DNA of 64,000 nt from Herbaspirillum rhizosphaerae_A (lineage in GTDB: Bacteria > Pseudomonadota > Gammaproteobacteria > Burkholderiales > Burkholderiaceae_D): assembly GCF_046025915.1 (NCBI RefSeq), contig NZ_JAQQFR010000006.1:1-64000 (forward strand). The letters run 5' to 3'. The position numbers and the translations under genes were made by a program. The notes below the pieces were generated by a model. It saw nothing but the letters and a program-made list of their open reading frames with translations. It did no database searches and had not been told where the DNA came from. The number at the start of each line of letters is the position of its first letter. Positions within the stretch are counted from its first letter, which is position 1. Positions 10,699 to 19,019 of this stretch are shown here, piece by piece.

Positions 10699-11115
10699 CT
10701 AAGTCCTTTGTATCTCTTCCCGTATTTCCATAATCCGCGGCAAGCTTGATTCTATCCAATCCGTCAGCGCTTCCACGCGTTGCGCCGCTTCCAGTCCCAG
10801 TGGCGACAAGGTGTAGTCCACATGGGGCGGCACTACATCATAGGACTTGCGGATCACCAGGCCGTCTCCTTCGAGATCTTGCAGGGTCTGCGCGAGCATT
10901 TTTTCGCTGATGCCGCCGATTTTGCGGCGCAGGTCGCTGAAACGATGCGTGCCGGCCAGCAACGCCACCAGGATCAGCACGCCCCAGCGGCTGGTGATGT
11001 GCTTGAGGACGCCGCGCGACGGGCAATCGCCGGAAAACAGCTCGCCGCGGCGCAGCCGTTCTTTGAGCGAAACGTGGTCGTCAAGCGCGCCTGGAAGGGG
11101 ATCTCGTGTATTCAT
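10699..11115 (-). CDS. HxlR-family (QorR-like) redox-sensing transcriptional regulator
   Basis: Winged-helix DNA-binding protein of 138 aa, normal HxlR length. The conserved N-terminal Cys31 sits in GDCPSRGVL, the position used by YodB/QorR-type proteins to sense quinones and diamide. The HTH follows (HITSRWGVLILVALL, FSDLRRKIGGISEKMLAQTLQ, then the wing near VVPPHVDYTLSP). It is divergent from a QorB-like quinone reductase, and a 21-bp near-palindrome lies between the two starts. The expected role is repression of the reductase, relieved when the cysteine is modified. Family and site are seen; the regulatory link is inferred from the typical qorR-qorB arrangement. Confidence 0.88.
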   Translation of the reverse strand: MNTRDPLPGALDDHVSLKERLRRGELFSGDCPSRGVLKHITSRWGVLILVALLAGTHRFSDLRRKIGGISEKMLAQTLQDLEGDGLVIRKSYDVVPPHVDYTLSPLGLEAAQRVEALTDWIESSLPRIMEIREEIQRT

Positions 11116-11144
11116 GCGATTATTTTACACTAACCTTTTTGTGT

Positions 11145-11165
11145 GTACTTACTAAAAGTTAGTAC
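11145..11165. promoter_or_regulatory. Probable HxlR operator (21-bp near-palindrome)
   Basis: Half-sites GTACTTACT and AGTTAGTAC flank a 3-bp centre and match at 8 of 9 positions. It sits between the divergent regulator (start 11115) and the reductase (start 11226), where a shared operator is expected. The GTACT...AGTAC layout resembles sites of quinone-responsive HxlR proteins. Confidence 0.6.
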
Positions 11166-11225
11166 ATCCGGTAATCTGCGATTTCTTTCCCCGTAATCTC
11201 CATTTTTATTGAATAGGAAATCGTC

Positions 11226-12077
11226 ATGATCGTCGTTACCGGAGCTGCCGGCCAACTGGGCCGTCTCGTCATCGCAGCATTGTTGAAAACCGTCTCCGCT
11301 GGCCAGATCGTCGCCGCCGTGCGCAGCCCTGAAAAAGCCGGCGATGTCGCGGCCTTGGGTGTACAGGTGCGCCGCGCCGACTATACCGACGCTGCCAGCC
11401 TTGATGCGGCGTTTCAAGGTGCCACTAAGGTCTTGCTGATCTCGTCGAATGAAATCGGCGCGCGTCTCGCTCAGCATCGTGCCGTTATCGATGCCGCCAA
11501 GCGCGCCAAGGTGCAATTGCTGGCCTACACCAGCGTCCTGCGCGCGGACACCTCGTCACTGGGACTGGCTGCCGAGCATTGGGAGACCGAGCAAGCCATC
11601 AAAGACAGCGGCGTGCCTGCGGCCATCTTGCGCAACGGCTGGTATACCGAGAACTACACCGTCGGCGTGCCGGGTGCGGTAGCGCAAGGCGCCATCTACG
11701 GCAGTGCCGGTGAAGGCCGCATCTCGTCTGCAGCGCGCAACGATTATGCCGAGGCTGCTGCAGTAGTGCTGGCAGGTGAAGGGCATGCCGGCAAGATTTA
11801 TGAGTTGGCCGGCGACAGCGCTTACACGCTGGCCGAACTGGCTGCGGAAGTATCCCGTCAGTCCGGCAAGTCGGTGGAATATCGCAATATCCCGGAAGCG
11901 GATTACAAGGCTGCACTGGTTGGTTTCGGCTTGCCGGAAGTTGTTGCAGCTCTGTTATCCAATTCGGATACGGCGGCCTCCAAGGGCGCGTTGTTTGACG
12001 AAGGACGACAACTCTCGGCCTTGATTGGTCGTCCGACGACGGCGTGGACGGCATCGGTTACGGCGGCGTTGAAATAA
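11226..12077 (+). CDS. qorB: NAD(P)H:quinone oxidoreductase, NmrA/QorB type
   Basis: Cytoplasmic atypical short-chain reductase of 283 aa, matching E. coli QorB (YtfG, 286 aa). It reduces quinones with NAD(P)H and protects against electrophile stress. The N-terminal Rossmann motif GAAGQLG is at residues 6-12, and the family pattern LRNGWYTENY is near 138. Several NmrA-type proteins lack the classical SDR Tyr-x3-Lys pair, consistent with what is seen. It is transcribed away from the HxlR regulator, which probably controls it. The alternative is a non-catalytic redox sensor of the NmrA type, but the qorR-qorB arrangement favours the enzyme. Confidence 0.88.
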   Translation: MIVVTGAAGQLGRLVIAALLKTVSAGQIVAAVRSPEKAGDVAALGVQVRRADYTDAASLDAAFQGATKVLLISSNEIGARLAQHRAVIDAAKRAKVQLLAYTSVLRADTSSLGLAAEHWETEQAIKDSGVPAAILRNGWYTENYTVGVPGAVAQGAIYGSAGEGRISSAARNDYAEAAAVVLAGEGHAGKIYELAGDSAYTLAELAAEVSRQSGKSVEYRNIPEADYKAALVGFGLPEVVAALLSNSDTAASKGALFDEGRQLSALIGRPTTAWTASVTAALK

Positions 12078-12101
12078 GCTGAATATATCGGCCAAAGCGA
12101 A

Positions 12102-12124
12102 CCGGCAAGCATTGCGCTTGCCGG
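12102..12124. terminator. Hairpin between convergent qorB and oxidase genes
   Basis: Perfect 9-bp stem CCGGCAAGC/GCTTGCCGG with a 5-nt loop, in the 68-bp gap between convergent genes. It lacks a strong T tract, so termination is likely but not certain. Confidence 0.5.
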
Positions 12125-12145
12125 TGTTGACGAAGAGTCGTTCGC

Positions 12146-13459
12146 TTACGACAGCTTGTCGAGAATGCTGTAGTAGGCCACGCCGGCAGCGATATAAAAA
12201 CGCTGAAGTCCATGAAAAGGAATCGGCTGTATCGTGCTGATCGGAAACGGGAAACTTGCTGATGCAGTACCGTCGCCTGTGAGGCGTTGCGCCAGGCAGC
12301 GCCCCATGGTGCTGGCCATGGCAATACCACGGCCGTTGTAGCCGAGGGCGATCGTTAGCCCGGCGGCCGGTTCGTGGACATGCGGCAGGAAGTCGCGCGT
12401 GATCGCCACGCGGCCAGCCCAGCGATATTCATATTCAACGTCCGCCAGTTGCGGAAACAGCAGCGCCAGCGAACGCTCCAGATGCGCAAAGTCCTGCGGT
12501 CCTTGCGGATCAGGAAAGGGCCCCCGCCCGCCCATGAGTAAACGGCCCTCGGCATCGCGGCGGTAGTACAGCAATAGCCGCCGTGAATCGGACACCACTT
12601 CCTTGTTTCCCAGAATACTGTCGCCCAAGGCTGCAGGTAGCGGACGTGTCGCGACGATGAAGCTGTTGGCGGCAATCACGGATTGCTTCAATTGCGGCCA
12701 CAGCGAACCGGTGTAGCCATTGGTGGCGATGATGACGCGCTCGGCGGTGATGATGGCGCCTTGCTCGGTATGCAGCAGCCAGCGTTGTCCCTGGCGCTCC
12801 AGTTTGATGACAGGTGTACGGCCATGAATAGTTGCACCTTGTGCCAATGCCGCACGTGCCAGCCCGCGGCAATATTTCAGCGGATGGATACTGCCTGCGC
12901 GGCGATCAACCCAGGCGCCGACATATGCAGAGGTGCCGATGCGGCGCGCGACCGCGTCACGATCCAGCAACTCAATCGGTGCACCGCGTTCGGCCCATTG
13001 CGCCGCACGTTTTTCCAGCGTGGGCATGACGGCTGCTGAATGCGCCGGCTGGATCCAGCCGTTGCGCACGGCATCGCAGTCAATGTTGTGACGTGCGATC
13101 AGGTCGAACACGGTATCGGCGGCTTTGCCTATGGTGTCGATCAGGCCTTCCGCTTTGGCGGAGCCGAACATCACGCGCAACTGATCGGGGTCGTATTTGA
13201 GTCCGGGAATCACCTGGCCGCCGTTACGCCCGGAAGCACCCCAGCCGGGCTCGCTGGCTTCCAGCACGCAAACCTTCACGCCGGCTTCAGACAGATGCAA
13301 TGCGGCGGACAAACCGGTGTAGCCGCCGCCGATGATGGCGACGTCGACGGTTTTTGATTCGGTGCAGGGCGGTGTTGGTGCGGCTTCCGTTGCGGTGGCA
13401 GCCCAGAGTGAAGGCGGCAGCGCCGCGCCAGCCAGAGATTGATGCAAGGATTTGCTCAT
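12146..13459 (-). CDS. FAD-dependent amine/amino acid oxidoreductase (DAO family)
   Basis: 437-aa flavoprotein of the D-amino acid oxidase superfamily, of the kind annotated as gamma-glutamylputrescine oxidase or glycine oxidase-like. The dinucleotide-binding GGGYTG is at residues 44-49 after a polar leader, followed by LEASEPGWGASGRNGGQVIPG, where the FAD-contacting GASGRNGGQ is typical of PuuB-like proteins. The start ATG overlaps the stop of the upstream ATPase gene (ATGA), so it is translationally coupled to an amino acid ABC transporter. The likely role is oxidative deamination of the imported compound. The substrate (polyamine derivative, D-amino acid, opine or N-methyl amino acid) cannot be told from sequence. 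Confidence 0.85.
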   Translation of the reverse strand: MSKSLHQSLAGAALPPSLWAATATEAAPTPPCTESKTVDVAIIGGGYTGLSAALHLSEAGVKVCVLEASEPGWGASGRNGGQVIPGLKYDPDQLRVMFGSAKAEGLIDTIGKAADTVFDLIARHNIDCDAVRNGWIQPAHSAAVMPTLEKRAAQWAERGAPIELLDRDAVARRIGTSAYVGAWVDRRAGSIHPLKYCRGLARAALAQGATIHGRTPVIKLERQGQRWLLHTEQGAIITAERVIIATNGYTGSLWPQLKQSVIAANSFIVATRPLPAALGDSILGNKEVVSDSRRLLLYYRRDAEGRLLMGGRGPFPDPQGPQDFAHLERSLALLFPQLADVEYEYRWAGRVAITRDFLPHVHEPAAGLTIALGYNGRGIAMASTMGRCLAQRLTGDGTASASFPFPISTIQPIPFHGLQRFYIAAGVAYYSILDKLS

Positions 13460-14229
13460 GGTGTCACCACCATTCCCTGATGACCGCCTTGTTCTCCTAC
13501 TTGCGGCGCCAGAATGCGACGCAGAAAATCCTTGGTGCGTGCGTGTTGAGGTGCGCCAAGTACATCCTTGGCCGGACCTTCTTCGACGATGGTGCCACTA
13601 TGCAAAAAGCAGACACGGTCGGCCACTTCTTTGGCGAAACCCATCTCATGCGTGACCACGATCATGGTCATGCCGTCGGCTGCCAGCGTGCGCATGACGG
13701 CCAGTACTTCGCCGACCAGTTCGGGATCGAGCGCAGAAGTCGGCTCATCAAACAGGATCGCCTGCGGCTGCATCGCCAGTGCACGGGCAATCGCCACGCG
13801 CTGTTGCTGGCCGCCGGACAACTGGCTGGGGTAAGAATCGGCGCGTTGCGCCAGGCCGACTTTTTCCAGCAGCGCCATGGCGGATTTTTTCGCGACGTCC
13901 GGTGCGATCCTGTTGACAAAGATCGGGCCTTCGACCACGTTCTCCAGCACGGTGCGATGCGGGAAAAGATTAAAGCGCTGGAACACCATGCCGACTCGTG
14001 TGCGCAGTTGATGGATGGATGGGGACATGCTGTCGACACGTTGTCCGTTGATGAGAATCTCGCCGGCTTCGTAAGTTTCCAGTCCGTTGATGCAGCGGAG
14101 CACCGTGGACTTGCCCGAACCGGACGGGCCGATCAGGCAGACGACTTCACCTTGTGCAACTTGCAGCGACACGCCTTTCAATACTTCATGCTTGCCGAAA
14201 CATTTATGAATCTGCTTGACCTCGATCAT
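13456..14229 (-). CDS. Polar amino acid ABC transporter, ATP-binding protein
   Basis: 257-aa GlnQ/HisP-type ATPase that powers uptake through the adjacent permease. Walker A GPSGSGKST is near residue 35, signature LSGGQQQRVAIARAL near 135 and Walker B AILFDEPTSALDP just after. It overlaps its neighbours by four bases at both ends (ATGA), so permease, ATPase and oxidase are one tightly coupled leftward operon. Family certain; substrate unknown. Confidence 0.92.
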   Translation of the reverse strand: MIEVKQIHKCFGKHEVLKGVSLQVAQGEVVCLIGPSGSGKSTVLRCINGLETYEAGEILINGQRVDSMSPSIHQLRTRVGMVFQRFNLFPHRTVLENVVEGPIFVNRIAPDVAKKSAMALLEKVGLAQRADSYPSQLSGGQQQRVAIARALAMQPQAILFDEPTSALDPELVGEVLAVMRTLAADGMTMIVVTHEMGFAKEVADRVCFLHSGTIVEEGPAKDVLGAPQHARTKDFLRRILAPQVGEQGGHQGMVVTP

Positions 14230-14882
14230 TTGGCTTTTCCTTTGCCGGTAAGGATTTCCAGACGTCGGATGATGTACACCAGCGGCAGGCTCAGCAGCAG
14301 ATACAAGATCGCGACCATGGTGTAGACCGTCATGTTCTGGAAGGTGGAGGAAGCGATCATCTGCCCGGCGCGTGTCATTTCCAGCACGGTGATTGTCGAC
14401 ACCAGCGATGAATCCTTGAGCATCATCACCAGTGTATTGCCGTAGGGTGGCAGGGCGATGCGAAACGCCTGCGGCAACACCACGCGGCGCATGATCATGG
14501 GATTTTTCATGCCGATCGATTGTGCCGCCTCAATCTGACCGACGTCGACGGCTTCGATGCCGGCACGGAAGTTTTCCGCCTGATAGGCGGAGTAGGCAAT
14601 CCCGAGTCCGATCACGCCGGCCTGGAAGGCGCTCAGCTGGATGCCGAATTCAGGCAGCACGAAATAGATGTAGAACAGCTGCACGATGATTGGCAGCCCG
14701 CGAATGATATTGATGATGGTCGCGGCGGTGATTGCCAGCGGCTTCCAGCGCGAGAGTTTCATCAGCGCAAAGGCGAGGCCGATCACCGAGCTCAGGATGA
14801 AAGCGTAAATCGTGACCTCGATGGTCACCCATGCGCCACGCAGCAGGATGGGCAGGAAATCGAGCATGTTCTGGATAAGCAT
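14226..14882 (-). CDS. Polar amino acid ABC transporter, permease
   Basis: 218-aa inner-membrane protein of the HisM/GlnP type. About five hydrophobic segments are visible, the first at residues 10-40 (WVTIEVTIYAFILSSVIGLAF). The EAA loop contains EAAQSIGMKN and LPQAFRIALPPYGN, which contact the ATPase. It is the only permease in the operon, so the transporter presumably uses a homodimer. It lies between the solute-binding protein gene (96-bp gap) and the ATPase gene (4-bp overlap). Confidence 0.9.
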   Translation of the reverse strand: MLIQNMLDFLPILLRGAWVTIEVTIYAFILSSVIGLAFALMKLSRWKPLAITAATIINIIRGLPIIVQLFYIYFVLPEFGIQLSAFQAGVIGLGIAYSAYQAENFRAGIEAVDVGQIEAAQSIGMKNPMIMRRVVLPQAFRIALPPYGNTLVMMLKDSSLVSTITVLEMTRAGQMIASSTFQNMTVYTMVAILYLLLSLPLVYIIRRLEILTGKGKAK

Positions 14883-14978
14883 GGCGTTTTCGCGGAGATA
14901 AAAACCGGCATTAAAGAAGGGAGGTTCCGCCGAAGACTGCGCGACCGTGTGGCCGGCAGTCTGGCGAAGAGAGGATGC

Positions 14979-15758
14979 TTAGTTGAGATTCCACTGCTGC
15001 ACGATACGTGCAATCGTACCGTCAGCCTTCGCCGTTGCGATGGCCTTGTTCAGGCGTTCCAGCAATTGCGTCTCGCCCTTGCGCACCACCAGGCAGACGT
15101 CGCCCATCAGTGTCGATTGATATTCCTTGACCAGGCGTACTTGCGGATTGGCACCCTGCGACAGCTGATACGCCACGATAGGACGATCGCCGAAGCCGGC
15201 CTTGATGCGGCCCAGGCCGACGTCGCGCATCATGTCGGCGATGGAGTCATAGACGCGCACTTCCTTGAAGCCGCCTTTCTTGTTGAGCGCGTCAACAAAC
15301 ACGGTGCCAACCTGTGCGCCGACGATCTGATCCTTCAGATCATCCAGCGATTTGTAGACGTGCTTGTCTTCAGCGTTGACGAACAATCCCTCGCCATACG
15401 AATAGACCGGATCGCTGAAGTCCACGATCTGCGCGCGTGCTGCGGTTTTGAGCATGGCGGCGGCGATGATGTCGATCTTGTTGGAAGTCAGCGAAGGGAT
15501 CAGCGCTGCAAAAGGCGTCTGTTGCACGTTGACGATGAAGCCGGCGTTCTTGCCGACGGCGGTCACGGTGTCGACCATCATGCCTTGCAACTTGTTGGTC
15601 TTGATATCGAGAAAAGTGAACGGCACACCGGTCGACGTTGCGCCGACGGTGTAAGAGCTTTGTGCGAGGACGGTAGATGGTGCAGAAAAGGCGGAGACGG
15701 CGGCAAACATGAGGGCGGCGTGGAGCAGATGTTTGCGGAGAGCGGTGAACGGTTTCAT
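14979..15758 (-). CDS. Polar amino acid ABC transporter, periplasmic solute-binding protein
   Basis: 259-aa family 3 extracellular solute-binding protein. A signal peptide is visible (charged MKPFTALRKH, hydrophobic core, cleavage near APSTVLAQ at about residue 33). The mature part begins SYTVGATSTGVPFTFLDIKTNKLQGMMVDTVTAVGK, the usual lobe 1 pattern. It is the first gene of the leftward operon with permease, ATPase and FAD oxidase, and is divergent from the IclR regulator. The ligand is probably an amino acid or opine-like compound, inferred from the family and the oxidase. Confidence 0.9.
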   Translation of the reverse strand: MKPFTALRKHLLHAALMFAAVSAFSAPSTVLAQSSYTVGATSTGVPFTFLDIKTNKLQGMMVDTVTAVGKNAGFIVNVQQTPFAALIPSLTSNKIDIIAAAMLKTAARAQIVDFSDPVYSYGEGLFVNAEDKHVYKSLDDLKDQIVGAQVGTVFVDALNKKGGFKEVRVYDSIADMMRDVGLGRIKAGFGDRPIVAYQLSQGANPQVRLVKEYQSTLMGDVCLVVRKGETQLLERLNKAIATAKADGTIARIVQQWNLN

Positions 15759-15882
15759 ACATTTCCCTTTTGGTATGAGTCCGGCCGTGATCGGCGGGCG
15801 ACCGGGTTTGACGGAATGAACATCAATAAACGCGACGAAAATAAGTATATTCGCATTTTAAATATCGTCAATAGATATTATT

Positions 15883-15909
15883 GTATCGATATTCGATACG
15901 ATTTATAAT
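15883..15909 (+). promoter_or_regulatory. iclR promoter with embedded palindromic operator
   Basis: A perfect palindrome GTATCGA-TAT-TCGATAC (15883-15899) lies just upstream of a perfect -10 TATAAT (15904-15909); a weak -35 TTGTAT is at 15881-15886. A second inverted repeat AATATC/GATATT sits at 15861-15879. The sites fall between the divergent transporter operon and the IclR gene, so autoregulation and control of the transporter are both plausible. Confidence 0.6.
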
Positions 15910-15959
15910 GTGCCTACGTTGGTCATCCATCACCAAAAATAGCCATCAAGAGGTTTGCC

Positions 15960-16763
15960 ATGAGCGAGACGGACATCAAAGAACCGCGTGAGGGTTCGGA
16001 TCTGTTGTTCAACCAGTCCCTGGAGAAGGGGCTAGCGGTATTGCGTGCCTTCAGCGCACAGCGCCGCACGATGACGCTGGCTGAAGTGGCGGAGGCGACG
16101 TCCATCACCAAGAGTTCTGCCCAACGCATGATCTACACGCTCGAAGCGCTGGGGTATGTGCGCAAGCATTCGCAGACACGGCGTTATCAACTGACGCCCA
16201 AGGTCATGGAAGTGGGCTACAACTATCTCGCCGCCGATATCCTCGTCGACGTCGCTAATCCTTTCCTGTCCGAGCTGGCGAACATCACCGGCGAGACCGT
16301 CAATCTGACCGAGCCCTATGATCAGGAGATGGTCTATGTGGCGCGCTTCGTGAGCAGCAAATTCATTCCCATCCACATGCCCATCGGCAGCCGTATTCCC
16401 ATGTATTGCACGGCCTCGGGTCGTTCGTATCTGAGCGCCTTGCCGCCTGATGAAGCGCGCGCCCAGTTGCAAGCCACCGAGCTGATCGTGCGCACGCAAC
16501 ATACGCGCACCGACATCAACGAGATCCTGCAAGTGCTGGAGACAATTCGTGAAAAGGGCTACGCCTGCAATGTGGAAGAACTCTTCCTCGGCGACATGAC
16601 GATTGCCTCGCCCATCCTCAACAATCAAGGCATGCCGGTGGCGGCCGTGCACGTGGTAGCGCCGACCAGTCGCTGGACGCAGGAAGAAGCGGAGAAGCGT
16701 CTGGGGCCGCTTGTACTGGAGTGTGGACGTGCGATCAGCAATTCGATACGCACGCTGACCTGA
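15960..16763 (+). CDS. IclR-family transcriptional regulator
   Basis: 267-aa regulator with an N-terminal winged helix (residues about 20-85; KGLAVLRAFSAQRRTMTLAEVAEATSITKSSAQRMIYTLEALG in outline) and a C-terminal effector-binding domain with typical IclR features (SGRSYLSALPPDEA, RTQHTRTDINEILQ, IASPILNNQGMPVAAVHV). It is divergent from the amino acid ABC transporter/oxidase operon and most likely controls it. The effector is unknown; many relatives respond to aromatic or small organic acids. A strong bidirectional terminator follows. Confidence 0.9.
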   Translation: MSETDIKEPREGSDLLFNQSLEKGLAVLRAFSAQRRTMTLAEVAEATSITKSSAQRMIYTLEALGYVRKHSQTRRYQLTPKVMEVGYNYLAADILVDVANPFLSELANITGETVNLTEPYDQEMVYVARFVSSKFIPIHMPIGSRIPMYCTASGRSYLSALPPDEARAQLQATELIVRTQHTRTDINEILQVLETIREKGYACNVEELFLGDMTIASPILNNQGMPVAAVHVVAPTSRWTQEEAEKRLGPLVLECGRAISNSIRTLT

Positions 16764-16784
16764 CTTCTTGCGATCGCAGAAAAA

Positions 16785-16823
16785 GAAAAACCGCCGCAGA
16801 AATTTCTTTCTGCGGCGGTTTTT
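16785..16823. terminator. Bidirectional terminator between iclR and the aldo/keto reductase
   Basis: Perfect 12-bp stem CCGCCGCAGAAA/TTTCTGCGGCGG, loop TTTC, with A tract before and T tract after. It serves both convergent genes. Confidence 0.88.
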
Positions 16824-16874
16824 GCTGTGCCGGCAAGAACGGCAAGACCAGGATATGCCGATCATTTTCAATGT

Positions 16875-17912
16875 TTATTTATGGCGTGACGACACTTCCC
16901 ACAAATTGAGGTGACCGTCTTTTGCCTGCTCGTCGATCGCCGCCAGTTCTTGTGCGGTGAAGCTCAGCTTGTCCAGCGCCGCCACGTTTTCGCGGATCTG
17001 CTTGCTGCTGCTGGCGCCGATCAGTGTCGACGTCACGCGCGGATCACGCAGCACCCAGGCCAGCGCCATCTGTGCCAGCGTCTGGCCGCGCGCCTTGGCG
17101 ATGTCATTGAGCACGCGCACGCGCGCCAGGTTTTCATCACTCAGATGATCGCCCTTGAGCGAGCCGCCGCCGGCACGGTTGACGCGCGCATCTTCCGGAA
17201 TACCGTTGAGATACTTGTCGCTCAGCAGGCCTTGCGCCAGTGCGGTGAAGGTAATGCACCCCATGCCCTGGCGCTCCAGTTCATCGAGCAGGCCTTGCTC
17301 GATCCAGCGGTTGAACATGTTGTACGACGGTTGATGGATCAGGCAGGGGATTTTCCACTCCTTGAGCAACGCAGCGGCTTCCTTGGTCTTTTCCGGCGAG
17401 TACGACGACACGCCCACATACAGCGCCTTGCCTTGCTGCACAGCGGTCGCCAGCGCGCCCATGGTTTCTTCCAGTGGGGTGTCCGGATCAAAGCGGTGCG
17501 AATAGAAGATATCGACATAGTCGAGATTCATGCGCTTAAGGCTCTGGTCCAGGCTTGCCAGCACGTACTTGCGCGAGCCGCCGCCCTGGCCGTAAGGGCC
17601 GGGCCACATATCCCAGCCGGCCTTGGTCGAGATGATCAGCTCATCGCGATACGGCTGAAAATCCTGTTTGAACAGGTGGCCGAAGTTGGCTTCTGCGCTG
17701 CCGTACGGCGGGCCATAGTTGTTGGCCAGGTCGAAGTGGGTGATACCCAGGTCGAAAGCGGTGCGTAGCATTTCACGCTGGTTCGCCAGCGAACTGGTAT
17801 CGCCGAAGTTGTGCCACATGCCCAGTGACAGTAGCGGCAATTTCAGGCCGCTGCGTCCGCAGTTGCGGTATTGCATGGTTTCGTAGCGGGTGCTTGAGGC
17901 CAGGTAGGTCAT
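16875..17912 (-). CDS. gpr: L-glyceraldehyde 3-phosphate reductase-like aldo/keto reductase (YghZ type)
   Basis: 345-aa NADPH-dependent reductase of AKR family 14, close in length to E. coli YghZ (346 aa), which reduces L-glyceraldehyde 3-phosphate and methylglyoxal. The catalytic pattern is visible: Asp and Tyr in FDLANNYGPPYGSAE, Lys in ISTKAGWDMWPGPYGQGGGSRKY and His in VDIFYSHRFDPDTPLEE. The start at 17912 has an AAGGAGAGA ribosome binding site. It stands alone, and its role is probably aldehyde detoxification. The exact substrate is inferred from similarity only. Confidence 0.88.
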   Translation of the reverse strand: MTYLASSTRYETMQYRNCGRSGLKLPLLSLGMWHNFGDTSSLANQREMLRTAFDLGITHFDLANNYGPPYGSAEANFGHLFKQDFQPYRDELIISTKAGWDMWPGPYGQGGGSRKYVLASLDQSLKRMNLDYVDIFYSHRFDPDTPLEETMGALATAVQQGKALYVGVSSYSPEKTKEAAALLKEWKIPCLIHQPSYNMFNRWIEQGLLDELERQGMGCITFTALAQGLLSDKYLNGIPEDARVNRAGGGSLKGDHLSDENLARVRVLNDIAKARGQTLAQMALAWVLRDPRVTSTLIGASSSKQIRENVAALDKLSFTAQELAAIDEQAKDGHLNLWEVSSRHK

Positions 17913-18408
17913 GGATGTCTCTCCTTGATTCTCGGAATAGTTGATGCACGCCAGCAGGCGAGGCCATGATCTTAGACCAATGCGGAAAAACGCGTCGTAC
18001 TACACCATGCCGTGTAGCAACCTACAGATTCAGTTGTGATCATTCAGTTGCGATCAATCAAGCATGTGGTTGGCGTGAGTCTGCGATGCAGAGAGTCGAA
18101 TTTGATTGCCGAAAAGCAAGGTAAAAACCATCACTTTCCTGACAAAAAACTGACTCCTTGCTGACGTGAAACCCTTTACTGGCGCGCTTCTTCAAGTCGT
18201 CTTGGTATGTTGTAAAGATTTGTTGCGAAGCGCTGAAAAATGCCGCTTAATATCGGCTGTCCGGGATAAGTTTTTTTGAAACATGAGACGCCCGGTCAAG
18301 CGTCTTGGGGGGATCCAAGCACAATAGCAAGTGAAGAGGGTGCGCAAGACATTGCGCACTTGCAGTGACGAGTTATAACAATGATTAACCACTCGGCTGG
18401 AGAAGTGC
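17913..18408. other. Intergenic region without recognised gene
   Basis: 496 bp between divergent genes. Its base composition is more AT-rich than the surrounding genes. Open frames of 60-72 codons on the minus strand have no ribosome binding site or familiar content. The region should hold promoters for the aldo/keto reductase and for the small protein at 18409. I see no strong hairpin or repeat. Confidence 0.5.
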
Positions 18409-18717
18409 ATGCAAAACCTTTTGATCGGGACAGGTGCGGGGCTGTTCGGCGCGGCGTTGATATGGCTGCGCTACGGCAAATCACCAAATTTTGAAAAACC
18501 AGTCTCCGACTTCCAGCGCAAGCTGAATTTCATCCACGATATCTGCGACGGCAATCTGAAAAAATCAAACGCGCTGCTCACGGAAAAAATGGAGCTCGAC
18601 AAATCCTTGTCCTATGAACAGGCCGTCGATTTGGTCTATGCCGACATGCTGGAAATCACCAGCGAAGAACGTGCCGCCGTGCAGAAGTATGGCGAGCGTC
18701 GCAAGAAAAAGCGCTGA
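18409..18717 (+). CDS. Small hypothetical protein with N-terminal membrane segment
   Basis: 102-aa protein I do not recognise. A short hydrophobic stretch (LLIGTGAGLFGAALIWLRYG, residues 4-23) looks like a membrane anchor. It is followed by a charged, helical, probably cytoplasmic part rich in Glu and Lys that ends in GERRKKKR. Gene status is supported by GGAGAAG seven bases before the ATG, coherent codon use and a good terminator 30 bp after the stop. No neighbour suggests a function. Confidence 0.65.
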   Translation: MQNLLIGTGAGLFGAALIWLRYGKSPNFEKPVSDFQRKLNFIHDICDGNLKKSNALLTEKMELDKSLSYEQAVDLVYADMLEITSEERAAVQKYGERRKKKR

Positions 18718-18747
18718 TATATCTCCGGACATTTCGCCATCATTGAA

Positions 18748-18780
18748 CGGCTGCTGATTCGCGTAATCACAGCCGTTTTT
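18748..18780 (+). terminator. Intrinsic terminator after the small membrane protein
   Basis: Two-part stem CGGCTG..CAGCCG with inner TGATT..AATCA, followed by five T. Confidence 0.8.
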
Positions 18781-18974
18781 CATTGTTGGATCTCTATCTG
18801 CTTTGGCGCTTTTGGCCATGGCAGGTGTCGCTTTGACAGTTGCTCTCGGCAGTTCTACGTTCATGAAAATGGCGTGTGGACGGTCGCGGAGAGGATTCCG
18901 CCAGCATGCTAGAATCCATCGCGCTACAGGTGTGCAAGTGAAAATAAGTCCAACAACAGATTTGTCCTCAACGT

Positions 18975-19010
18975 TTCACAGATCGCTTCACAGACCGCTT
19001 CACAGACCCG
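18975..19010 (+). repeat. Three tandem 12-bp repeats in the leader of the molybdenum hydroxylase operon
   Basis: Units TTCACAGATCGC, TTCACAGACCGC and TTCACAGACCCG follow each other exactly in phase and end at the GGAG ribosome binding site of the next gene (ATG 19020). Confidence 0.8.
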
Positions 19011-19019
19011 GAGAGCGTC

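Noticed and set aside
14520..15908. 462-codon open frame on the plus strand
   Set aside because: It is antisense to the ABC permease and binding protein, whose family motifs are clear.
18192..18410. 72-codon minus-strand open frame
   Set aside because: It occupies the promoter region of the small membrane protein gene, with no ribosome binding site or familiar content.
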